From an uncultured Lachnospiraceae bacterium (GTDB lineage Bacteria; Bacillota; Clostridia; Lachnospirales; Lachnospiraceae), in NCBI GenBank assembly GCA_949346185.1, contig CASGVX010000048.1, forward strand, positions 1 to 10,805: a DNA stretch of 10,805 nucleotides, written 5' to 3'. Within the stretch, counting starts at the first letter, position 1; each line of letters opens with the position of its first letter. The notes under the pieces were generated by a model, which saw only the letters and a program-made list of their open reading frames with translations, did no database searches and had not been told where the DNA came from. Below, piece after piece: positions 1 through 6,167 of the stretch. Position numbers and translations under genes: made by a program.

Positions 1-543
1 GAGAATTCTGGCAAACCCTTCCGGGGACAGCACCGAATACATGCCATGCTCCAGCATCCACACCCTGTCTCCCACAGCCAAGGCAAGCGCGCCGCCGCTG
101 CCGCCCTCTCCGATAAAGATACTGATAATCGGCGTCTTCAGCCGGGACATTTCCAACAGGTTTTTGGCAATGGCCTCCCCCTGCCCCCGCTCTTCGGCAC
201 CTATGCCACAGAATGCCCCGGCAGTATTAATCAGAGTAATGACCGGACGATGGAACTTTTCCGCCTGCTTCATCAGACGCAGAGCCTTCCGATATCCCTC
301 TGGATTAGGAGCGCCAAAGTTGCATTTCACATTCTCCTCCAAGGTATGCCCTTTCTGGATGCCGATCACTGTGACAGGCGTTCCTTCAAAAGATGCAACT
401 CCCCCCACAATAGCGCCATCATCGGCAAAGAGGCGGTCTCCATGAAATTCCATAAAATCCTTAAACAGTTCCCGAATGAACTGCTTTGTATTAGGCCGCT
501 CTATCATACGGGCAATCCCCACAGATTTCATCGCATCGCTCAA
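1..543 (-). CDS. accA: Acetyl-CoA carboxylase carboxyltransferase subunit alpha (3' end outside window)
   Basis: This is the N-terminal 181 residues of the alpha subunit, which with AccD forms the carboxyltransferase that moves the carboxyl group from biotin on AccB to acetyl-CoA, giving malonyl-CoA. The frame is open to base 1, so the C-terminus lies outside the window. Recognisable family blocks are NFGAPNPEGYRKALRLM (about 75-91), GAEERGQGEAIAKNL (115-129) and IGEGGSGGALA (144-154), followed by YSVLSPEGFARIL at the edge. I place the start at a TTG (541-543) that directly follows the accD stop. A GGGAGG Shine-Dalgarno (552-557) lies 8 nt upstream of it, and the resulting SDAMKSVGIAR matches the conserved DAWEKVxxAR start of the family. 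The ATG four codons later (529-531) would sit 20 nt from that site and lose this motif. The gene is the last one visible in the fab/acc operon. Confidence 0.95.
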   Translation of the reverse strand, partial: MSDAMKSVGIARMIERPNTKQFIRELFKDFMEFHGDRLFADDGAIVGGVASFEGTPVTVIGIQKGHTLEENVKCNFGAPNPEGYRKALRLMKQAEKFHRPVITLINTAGAFCGIGAEERGQGEAIAKNLLEMSRLKTPIISIFIGEGGSGGALALAVGDRVWMLEHGMYSVLSPEGFARIL

Positions 544-1428
544 TTAGGCTTCCTCCCTTCCCTGAGGACAATGCAGACGCAAAATCCTTCCCAACTCATC
601 CCTTAATTTCTCCCTGTGGACAATCCTGTCAACAAATCCATGCTCCAACTGGAACTCTGCCCGCTGAAATCCCTCAGGCAAATCCTGATGAATGGTTCCC
701 TTAATCACCCGCTGTCCGGCAAAGCCGATCAATGCCTTGGGCTCCGACAGAATAATGTCCCCCAGCATGGCAAAGCTTGCGGTCACGCCCCCTGTCGTTG
801 GATCCGTCAGTACCGTCACATACAGAAGCCCAGCCTCATCATGCCTGCCCAATGCCTCGGACACCTTCGCCATCTGCATCAGGGAAATGATTCCCTCCTG
901 CATCCTAGCTCCGCCAGAAGTGGTAAAGATAATGATTGGCAATCTATGTTCTGTGGCATACTCCACCGCTCTGGTGACCTTCTCGCCCACCACGGAGCCC
1001 ATGCTCCCCATCATGTAGTGACTGTCCATAATGGCAATTACCGTATCCAATCCCCGGATCTTACCCCTGCCAGTCACCACGCCTTCCTTGATGCCGGACT
1101 TTTTCTGCGCCTTCCTGATCACATCTTCATAATCCGGGTAATCCATGGGATTCTTCGCCACCATATTGGCATCAAACTCCTGAAAACTATCCTCATCCAA
1201 GGTAATGCCAATACGCTCTGCCGGGCTCATGCGAAAATGGGCATCGCAGTTAGGGCAGAGTTTATATTCCGTCACTTCTTTTTTATAAATAATTGCTTTG
1301 CAGGTATTGCATTTTATCCACATGCCATCTGGAATGGAGGGCTCTGATTTCGCCCTTCTTCTGTCATTCTTTTTAGAGCGTTCATTCCCATCCAGAGAGT
1401 AATAGCTCTTCTTTCCGAACAGATTCAT
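544..1428 (-). CDS. accD: Acetyl-CoA carboxylase carboxyltransferase subunit beta
   Basis: This 294-residue protein is the zinc-binding beta subunit of the carboxyltransferase that partners AccA. A four-cysteine zinc ribbon is visible near the N-terminus (C40-x2-C43-x14-C58-x2-C61), followed by the crotonase-like carboxyltransferase domain with MGSMGSVVGEKVTRA, the glycine-rich TTSGGARMQEG and PTTGGVTASFAMLGD, the blocks that form the acyl-CoA pocket and oxyanion holes in this family. Length is usual for bacterial AccD. The ATG has an AGGAG site 7 nt upstream, and that site overlaps the accC stop codon (only 4 nt separate the two genes), so translation is probably coupled to accC. The stop codon TAA abuts the accA start in the same reading frame. 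The cytoplasmic complex supplies malonyl-CoA to FabD. Confidence 0.97.
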   Translation of the reverse strand: MNLFGKKSYYSLDGNERSKKNDRRRAKSEPSIPDGMWIKCNTCKAIIYKKEVTEYKLCPNCDAHFRMSPAERIGITLDEDSFQEFDANMVAKNPMDYPDYEDVIRKAQKKSGIKEGVVTGRGKIRGLDTVIAIMDSHYMMGSMGSVVGEKVTRAVEYATEHRLPIIIFTTSGGARMQEGIISLMQMAKVSEALGRHDEAGLLYVTVLTDPTTGGVTASFAMLGDIILSEPKALIGFAGQRVIKGTIHQDLPEGFQRAEFQLEHGFVDRIVHREKLRDELGRILRLHCPQGREEA

Positions 1429-1432
1429 TCAA

Positions 1433-2788
1433 TCACTCCTTCCATTCTGTTAGTTTTCTCTCCAGGAAGGAAGTGTCAAACTCCCCTGCCATATAATCCT
1501 GATCGTGCAGAATGCGGTTCTGAAATTCAATATTCGTCTCTATGCCGCTGATAATGAACTCGTAGAGCGCCCGCCTCATTTTGGAAATGGCCTCCTCCCT
1601 AGTGTTTCCGTGGACAATCACTTTGGCTATCATGGAGTCGTAAAAAGGCGGAATCTCATATCCCTCATACACCGCCGTATCCACCCGGACCCCTAGTCCC
1701 CCTGCCGGAAGCATGAGATAGTCAATCAGCCCCGGGCAGGGTGCGAAATTCTTGTCTGGATTTTCCGCATTGATCCTACATTCTATGGCATGCCCTTTTA
1801 TCTGAATATCTTCCTGTTTTAGAGATAATTTTTTCCCCGCCGCAATGCGAATCTGCTCCTTAATGATATCTACATTGGTTATCATCTCCGTCACAGGATG
1901 CTCCACCTGCACCCTAGTATTCATCTCCATGAAATAAAATTTCCCAGATTTGTCATAGAGAAACTCGATGGTTCCCGCACTTTGATATCCAGCAGCCTTA
2001 GCCGCGCGGATGGCCGCAGCGCACATCTCCTCTCTGACTTCTGGGGATACGACGGGAGATGGCGCCTCCTCCAGCACTTTCTGGTTCTTCCTCTGAAGGG
2101 AGCAATCCCTCTCTCCAAGATGAATCACATTGCCGTGCCCGTCTCCCAGCACCTGCACTTCCACATGCCTGGCGTGCTCGATTACCTTTTCCATGTACAT
2201 GGTGTCATCGCCAAACGCCGCTTTCGTCTCGCTTCTAGCCGACTCAAAGGCCTTGGCAAGCTCCTCCGGCTCCCGCACAATGCGGATGCCTTTCCCACCC
2301 CCGCCGGCAGATGCCTTCACCATCACGGGATACCCTAGGGCTTCCGCCACCTGATATGCCTGATCCACATCCTTCACCACGCCATCGCTTCCCGGTATCA
2401 CCGGCACATTGGCCTGAATCATCATGGTGCGGGCATTGGATTTATTGCCCATGGTGTCTATCACAGAAGGTGCCGGCCCGATAAATTTGATATTGCATTC
2501 CTGACACATAGCAGCAAATGTGCTATTCTCTGACAAAAAGCCAAATCCAGGATGAATTGCCTGCGCCTTCTTCTCCACCGCCGCACATATAATATTTGTC
2601 ATATTATTATAACTGTCTGCCGCCTTGGCAGAACCGATGCACACTGCCTCGTCCGCCAGCTGGGTATGCAGGGCCTCCCTGTCCGGCTCAGAAAACACCG
2701 CCACCGTCTTAATGCCCATCTCCCGACAGGCTCTGATAATGCGCACGGCAATCTCGCCTCGATTTGCAATCAATACTTTGTCAAACAT
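1433..2788 (-). CDS. accC: Acetyl-CoA carboxylase, biotin carboxylase subunit
   Basis: This 451-residue ATP-grasp enzyme carboxylates the biotin on AccB using bicarbonate and ATP. It begins with the typical MFDKVLIANRGEIAVRI. It carries K116, the glycine-rich nucleotide loop KASAGGGGKG (158-167), H208, K237, E275 and the EMNTRVQVEHPVTE block (288-301) that holds the metal- and bicarbonate-binding residues. The C-terminal domain runs to WKE at normal length for bacterial AccC. The ATG has GGGAGG 5 nt upstream. It lies 43 nt after fabZ and 4 nt before accD. The ORF lacks a biotinyl domain, so this is the split bacterial-type subunit and not a pyruvate or propionyl carboxylase fusion. Placement between fabZ and accD supports a dedicated role in fatty-acid synthesis. 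Confidence 0.97.
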   Translation of the reverse strand: MFDKVLIANRGEIAVRIIRACREMGIKTVAVFSEPDREALHTQLADEAVCIGSAKAADSYNNMTNIICAAVEKKAQAIHPGFGFLSENSTFAAMCQECNIKFIGPAPSVIDTMGNKSNARTMMIQANVPVIPGSDGVVKDVDQAYQVAEALGYPVMVKASAGGGGKGIRIVREPEELAKAFESARSETKAAFGDDTMYMEKVIEHARHVEVQVLGDGHGNVIHLGERDCSLQRKNQKVLEEAPSPVVSPEVREEMCAAAIRAAKAAGYQSAGTIEFLYDKSGKFYFMEMNTRVQVEHPVTEMITNVDIIKEQIRIAAGKKLSLKQEDIQIKGHAIECRINAENPDKNFAPCPGLIDYLMLPAGGLGVRVDTAVYEGYEIPPFYDSMIAKVIVHGNTREEAISKMRRALYEFIISGIETNIEFQNRILHDQDYMAGEFDTSFLERKLTEWKE

Positions 2789-2831
2789 ATGTGCCTCCCA
2801 TATATCATTTTGCTAAGGAACTGCCATCATG

Positions 2832-3260
2832 TTACTCCACAATAAACATGAACTGCTCCACCTGGCAGGCAACCTCATCCCCCACATAGGCAGTGCCATG
2901 CCCGATGCCAATATTTTTCTTCAGCTTATCAATCTCCAGTTCAATCCTTAATACATCTCCGGGCACGACTTTCCTCTTGAACTTCACATTCTTGATACCG
3001 CCAAAGTACCCAATCTTTCCCTTAAACTGCTCCATAGACATAATCGCCACTGCCCCTGCCTGGGCCATAGCCTCCACCTGCAGCACGCCAGGCATCACCG
3101 GCTCCTGAGGGAAATGCCCTGCGAAAAATGGCTCATTGTATGTGACATTCTTCGTAGCCACGATTGATTTCCCCTCTTCCAGCTCTTCTACCCGGTCAAT
3201 CAATAGAAATGGCTGCCTATGGGGAATGATTGACATAATCTCATTGATATCCATCACCAT
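2832..3260 (-). CDS. fabZ: 3-hydroxyacyl-ACP dehydratase FabZ
   Basis: This 142-residue hot-dog-fold enzyme removes water from 3-hydroxyacyl-ACP to give trans-2-enoyl-ACP. The family signature is clear: IPHRQPFLLIDRV near the N-terminus, then GHFPQEPVMPGVLQ with catalytic H49, and VEAMAQ with catalytic E63. Length is typical. The first ATG has a GAGAGG site 8 nt upstream and is preferred to the ATG two codons downstream. The gene is 19 nt after accB and 43 nt before accC. No fabA is visible. In Clostridia with this operon the double bond for unsaturated acids must come from FabZ or another isomerase, which this window cannot settle. It could only be confused with FabA, but the H/E motif spacing and linkage fit FabZ. 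Confidence 0.97.
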   Translation of the reverse strand: MVMDINEIMSIIPHRQPFLLIDRVEELEEGKSIVATKNVTYNEPFFAGHFPQEPVMPGVLQVEAMAQAGAVAIMSMEQFKGKIGYFGGIKNVKFKRKVVPGDVLRIELEIDKLKKNIGIGHGTAYVGDEVACQVEQFMFIVE

Positions 3261-3279
3261 ATATTTATCCTCTCTTCAC

Positions 3280-3780
3280 CTATTTCAGACGGAACAACTC
3301 CTGCCCAAACTCTACAAACTCGCCATCCTTTACCAAAATCTCTGTAATCCTGCCAGACACGTCACTGTTCACTTCATTCATAAACTTCATTGCCTCAATG
3401 ATGCACACCACGTCACCCTTGGAAATAGTGTCCCCCTCTTTCACGAAAGGTTCCTCTCCCGGTGCGGAACTCTGATAGAACGTGCCCACAATCGGAGCCT
3501 TAATGACCAGGCCTCCCTTGTCTTCCTGAACAACTTCCCCATCTGCTTCCAGTGTCTCCACAGCCACAGATGCCTCCGGAGACGCCTCGTTCTTAACAGG
3601 CATGCTTTCCGGAACAGGCATCACCGGAGGCTGGGATGCCACAGGCATTCCAGCCCAGGCAGAGACCGGACTGCGGTTTAGGCGAATCCTTGCATTGTCC
3701 AACTGAACTTCCATATCATTCAAATCTGTCTTTTCAAATATTTCAATCAGTTCTTTGATTTCATTATACTGCATACACAT
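3280..3780 (-). CDS. accB: Acetyl-CoA carboxylase biotin carboxyl carrier protein
   Basis: This 166-residue carrier shuttles the carboxyl group between AccC and AccA/AccD. The N-terminal helix (about 1-35, NEIKELIEIFEKTDL) is followed by a Pro/Ala/Val/Glu-rich flexible linker (about 38-88) and a C-terminal biotinyl domain (about 90-166). The biotin acceptor is K132 in IIEAMKFMNEV, where the more usual residue after the lysine is L or M; F is a mild variation. APGEEPFVKEGD (106-117) matches the family thumb region. The first ATG is chosen because AAAGG lies 6 nt upstream; a second ATG two codons later would be too far. It sits 77 nt after fabF and 19 nt before fabZ. The biotin ligase needed to charge it is not in the window. 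Confidence 0.96.
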   Translation of the reverse strand: MCMQYNEIKELIEIFEKTDLNDMEVQLDNARIRLNRSPVSAWAGMPVASQPPVMPVPESMPVKNEASPEASVAVETLEADGEVVQEDKGGLVIKAPIVGTFYQSSAPGEEPFVKEGDTISKGDVVCIIEAMKFMNEVNSDVSGRITEILVKDGEFVEFGQELFRLK

Positions 3781-3857
3781 ACCAAACCTTTCCGTAATAG
3801 CAACCTTCTATCTTTTATATTCTATCTGCTCCCAAGGAAAAAAATTCCATGCATCTA

Positions 3858-5105
3858 TTATTTTCCTGTCCATTTCTTAAAGCACAGCACACCGTTATGC
3901 CCGCCAAATCCTAGAGAATTGGAGAGGGCATACATAGCATCCTTCGCTTCCCTTCCCTCATTGGGAATGTAATCCAGATCGCACTCTTCATCCGGCACAT
4001 GATAATTGATGGTTGGAGGCAGGAATCCCTCTTCCAATGCCTTGACACTGGCAATCGCTTCAATGGCTCCTGCCGCTCCCAGAAGATGCCCTGTCATAGA
4101 CTTTGTGGAACTCACCGGTATTTTCTTTGCCACATCCTCTCCCATGGCAGCCTTAATCGCCTTCGTCTCGCCACAGTCATTGGCATGGGTGCTGGTTCCA
4201 TGGGCATTAATGTAATCCACCTGCTCAGGCCGAATGCCGGCTTCCTCCATGGCAAGCCTCATGGCCTTCGCCGCCCCTGCTCCATCAGGTTCTGGAAGGG
4301 TGACATGATACGCATCGCCAGTGGCACCATAACCCACCACTTCCCCATAGATTTTTGCACCTCTTGCCAGAGCATGCTCTAATTCCTCCAGCACCAGAAC
4401 GCCGGAGCCATCCCCCATGACAAATCCATTCCTCTCCTTGTCAAAGGGCTTGCATGCCTTCTTTGGATCCTCTTCCGTAGAAAGAGCTGTCAGGTTAGTA
4501 AAGCCGGCCACTCCAATCTCACAGATAGATCCCTCCGCACCTCCAGCTAGGCAAGCATCCAGATAGCCATGCTTAATATCCCGAAAAGCTCTGCCTATGC
4601 AATTCGTACCAGTAGCACAGGCAGTGACGATATTCTCGCAGACCCCTTTCGCACCGATGCGGATGGCGATATTGCCCGCTGCCATATTTCCGATTGTCAT
4701 GGTGATGAACATAGGAGATACTCTGGAAGGCCCCTTGGCATCCATACGGCGCACTTGCTCCTCCATAGTCATCAGCCCCCCCACGCCGGATCCCACGATG
4801 ACGCCGATCCTGTCCGCATCCTCCTTCTCCATGTCCATGCCGGAATCTTCAAATGCCTGCACCCCGGCAGCCAGGCCATAGATTGCAAAGAGATCGTTTC
4901 TCTTCACATCCTTTTTGGTCATGTACTGCTCCGCATCAAATCCCTTGACTTCCCCAGCAATCTTTACCTTGAAATCCGTCGTGTCAAACTTCTTGATGTA
5001 GTCAATGCCGCACACCCCATTTTTTAAGCCATCCCAAAAAGAATCTACCGTACTCCCCAGAGGCGTGACCGCTCCCATACCTGTGATTACAACTCTTCTA
5101 TCCAT
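3858..5105 (-). CDS. fabF: Beta-ketoacyl-ACP synthase II (elongation condensing enzyme)
   Basis: This 415-residue condensing enzyme elongates acyl-ACP with malonyl-ACP. The complete Cys-His-His triad is present: C163 in VTACATGTN, H302 in NAHGTST and H340 in KSMTGHLLGAAGA. The N-terminus RRVVITGMGAVTPLG and the C-terminal NSLGFGGHNG are typical of FabF, and the length is normal. An AGAGG site lies 6 nt before the ATG. It is the only elongation synthase visible, so it may cover both FabB-like and FabF-like roles, as has been described for clostridial FabF; that is inference here. It is separated from fabG by an unusually long, palindrome-rich 277-nt leader, so its expression may be tuned independently of the upstream genes. 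Confidence 0.97.
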   Translation of the reverse strand: MDRRVVITGMGAVTPLGSTVDSFWDGLKNGVCGIDYIKKFDTTDFKVKIAGEVKGFDAEQYMTKKDVKRNDLFAIYGLAAGVQAFEDSGMDMEKEDADRIGVIVGSGVGGLMTMEEQVRRMDAKGPSRVSPMFITMTIGNMAAGNIAIRIGAKGVCENIVTACATGTNCIGRAFRDIKHGYLDACLAGGAEGSICEIGVAGFTNLTALSTEEDPKKACKPFDKERNGFVMGDGSGVLVLEELEHALARGAKIYGEVVGYGATGDAYHVTLPEPDGAGAAKAMRLAMEEAGIRPEQVDYINAHGTSTHANDCGETKAIKAAMGEDVAKKIPVSSTKSMTGHLLGAAGAIEAIASVKALEEGFLPPTINYHVPDEECDLDYIPNEGREAKDAMYALSNSLGFGGHNGVLCFKKWTGK

Positions 5106-5136
5106 AACTATCCTCTTTCTTTCTAAAAGGTACGAA

Positions 5137-5172
5137 GTTTTTCCAGCCTGGCAATACCTCGCCAGGAAAAAC
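5137..5172. repeat. Inverted repeat / hairpin ahead of fabF
   Basis: The left arm is GTTTTT, then CCAG, then CCTGGC. The right arm is GCCAGG followed by AAAAAC. Together they make a 12-bp stem with a 4-nt bulge and an 8-nt loop. It ends about 30 nt before the fabF start codon. There is no uninterrupted U-run after it on the fabF strand, so it is not a textbook terminator. The 7-mer TACGAAG flanks it as a direct repeat at 5131-5137 and 5185-5191. Confidence 0.75.
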
Positions 5173-5187
5173 TACTATCGCACCTAC

Positions 5188-5212
5188 GAAGAACGCAAAA
5201 TCAGCGTTCTTC
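5188..5212. repeat. Perfect 9-bp inverted repeat with 7-nt loop
   Basis: GAAGAACGC (5188-5196) and GCGTTCTTC (5204-5212) are exact reverse complements around the loop AAAATCA. The nonamer CAAAATCAG spanning this loop (5196-5204) is itself the reverse complement of 5312-5320 further upstream in the same spacer, so a longer-range pairing is also possible. Confidence 0.8.
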
Positions 5213-5229
5213 ACCATTGGTAACATGGT
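5213..5229. repeat. Short inverted repeat abutting the previous one
   Basis: ACCAT (5213-5217) and ATGGT (5225-5229) are reverse complements with a 7-nt loop. The unit is directly adjacent to the 9-bp hairpin, giving tandem stems. On its own it is short enough to be chance. Confidence 0.45.
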
Positions 5230-5272
5230 AAGATTTTCTATTGCATATAACTTTTGCCTGCCTTCCAAGCTC

Positions 5273-5320
5273 CAAAATCCTGCCGCTTCGCGTCAGCCGT
5301 GCTTCGCACTCCTGATTTTG
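5273..5320. repeat. Hairpin block with two GCGAAGC mini-hairpins
   Basis: CAAAATC (5273-5279) pairs with GATTTTG (5314-5320). Inside are two small stems with TTC loops on the plus strand: CGC/GCG (5284-5292) and GTGC/GCAC (5299-5309). On the minus strand both contain GCGAAGC (5285-5291 and 5301-5307), a heptamer known in DNA form as an exceptionally stable mini-hairpin. Nested small hairpins inside an outer stem are typical of non-autonomous intergenic repeats. Confidence 0.7.
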
Positions 5321-5324
5321 TCGC

Positions 5325-5385
5325 TAACACATCGCTTGCAAGTGAGTCTCGCTTCGCTCGGTTCCCTTGCACTTGCGATGTGTTA
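5325..5385. repeat. Long inverted repeat containing the fabG stop codon
   Basis: TAACACATCGC (5325-5335) is the exact reverse complement of GCGATGTGTTA (5375-5385). After a 4-nt bulge, a further 5 bp (AAGTG/CACTT) can form, giving about 16 bp around a loop of about 25 nt. The loop carries a third GCTTCGC (5351-5357), shared with the neighbouring block. The outermost TTA at 5383-5385 is the fabG TAA stop on the minus strand. No U-run follows, so it is a weak candidate for an intrinsic terminator. Confidence 0.8.
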
Positions 5386-6111
5386 CATGACCATCCCACC
5401 ATCTACATTTAACACCTGGCCAGTGATATACGTGTTCTCCGCAAAGAATACCGCCGCCCTGGCGATATCCTCCACCTGTCCATAGCGCTTCAAGGGAATC
5501 ACTTCCATCATTTTTTCTTTCTGTTCGTCCGTGAGCACCGCCGTCATATCCGTCTCCACGAATCCCGGCGCAATAGCATTGCAAGTAATTCCCCTCTGAG
5601 CCAATTCCTTTGCCACAGATTTCGTGAGGCCGATGATGCCCGCCTTAGATGCGGCATAGTTCGCCTGCCCGGCATTGCCCGTCACCCCCACCACCGAAGC
5701 CATATTGATAATTACGCCACTCCTCTGTTTCAGCATGATACTGCTGGCATGGCGAATCATGTTAAATGTCCCCTTCAGGTTCGTATCAATCACGCTGTCA
5801 AACTCTTCTTCCTTCATGCGCATCAGGAGCATGTCCCTAGTAATGCCCGCATTGTTCACCAGAATATCTATAGAGCCAAATTCCTTCTTAACCTGCTTCA
5901 TCATATCCGAAGCAAAAGCAAAGTCACTCACATCCCCCTGCACTGGCAAACACTTCACGCCCTTTGCCTCAATCTCCCGAATCGTCTCTTCAGCCACGCT
6001 GCTGCGGTAATTGAGTACAATATTGCACCCCTGTTCCGCAAAAGCAAGAGCGATCGCTTTTCCAATCCCCTTGGCTGCTCCAGTCACCACCGCTGTCTTA
6101 CCCTTTAACAT
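5383..6111 (-). CDS. fabG: 3-oxoacyl-ACP reductase FabG
   Basis: This short-chain dehydrogenase reduces 3-ketoacyl-ACP to 3-hydroxyacyl-ACP with NADPH. Counting from the chosen start (242 residues), the nucleotide-binding TGAAKGIG is at 10-17, NNAG at 86-89, and the catalytic N111, S139, Y152 and K156 are all present. The C-terminal NVDGGMVM is typical. Two adjacent ATG codons occur (6112-6114 and 6109-6111). The GAGGTGA site is better spaced for the second, which also gives the common MLKGK start; using the first adds one methionine. The gene follows fabD by about 56 nt, a gap with a small perfect palindrome. Its stop codon lies inside the arm of a long inverted repeat, so repeat insertion may have set its exact 3' end without damaging the protein. 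Confidence 0.96.
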   Translation of the reverse strand: MLKGKTAVVTGAAKGIGKAIALAFAEQGCNIVLNYRSSVAEETIREIEAKGVKCLPVQGDVSDFAFASDMMKQVKKEFGSIDILVNNAGITRDMLLMRMKEEEFDSVIDTNLKGTFNMIRHASSIMLKQRSGVIINMASVVGVTGNAGQANYAASKAGIIGLTKSVAKELAQRGITCNAIAPGFVETDMTAVLTDEQKEKMMEVIPLKRYGQVEDIARAAVFFAENTYITGQVLNVDGGMVM

Positions 6112-6128
6112 CATTCACCTCATTTCCA

Positions 6129-6143
6129 TACAGTCCAACTGTA
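6129..6143. promoter_or_regulatory. Perfect 6-3-6 palindrome before fabG
   Basis: TACAGT and ACTGTA flank the spacer CCA in the fabD-fabG gap, about 10 nt upstream of the fabG ribosome binding site. The symmetry is exact. It could be a small protein-binding site or a short RNA hairpin; no known operator consensus is recognised, and chance is possible. Confidence 0.3.
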
Positions 6144-6167
6144 CCATTTCTCGATTTATAGCCATAA

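Larger units (their letters stand above)
5106..5382. other. 277-nt palindrome-rich fabG-fabF spacer
   Basis: This is the longest non-coding stretch in the window. It contains no credible gene: the ORFs over it lack ribosome binding sites and family motifs. Read on the minus strand after fabG, it holds a long inverted repeat that starts in the fabG stop codon, a second hairpin block with two GCGAAGC mini-hairpins, a mostly unstructured AT-rich stretch (about 5230-5272), then three hairpins ahead of the fabF ribosome binding site. These are listed separately. The density of inverted repeats is unlike the other spacers and suggests one or two inserted REP/MITE-type repeats, or a compound RNA-processing or attenuation region. 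I see no good sigma-A promoter; a TTGGAA, 17 nt, TGCAAT match is weak. Confidence 0.7.

Noticed and set aside
41..606. Plus-strand ORFs opposite accA
   Set aside because: These lie antisense to a clear accA reading frame, have low-complexity Pro/Ser/His-rich translations and no recognisable domain.
616..1347. 243-codon plus-strand ORF opposite accD
   Set aside because: It is antisense to accD with its zinc ribbon and carboxyltransferase motifs, and its His-rich translation resembles a codon-bias shadow.
3836..3850. GGAA/TTCC palindrome around an A-tract in the fabF-accB gap
   Set aside because: It has only 4-bp arms in an AT-rich spacer and no U-run after a GC stem, so chance explains it.
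5106..5382. Riboswitch or CRISPR array in the fabG-fabF spacer
   Set aside because: No known aptamer core is recognised, and the repeats are inverted and irregular rather than evenly spaced direct repeats with unique spacers.
5225..5485. Small ORFs over the fabG-fabF spacer on either strand
   Set aside because: They run through inverted repeats and into fabG in the wrong frame, with no ribosome binding site.
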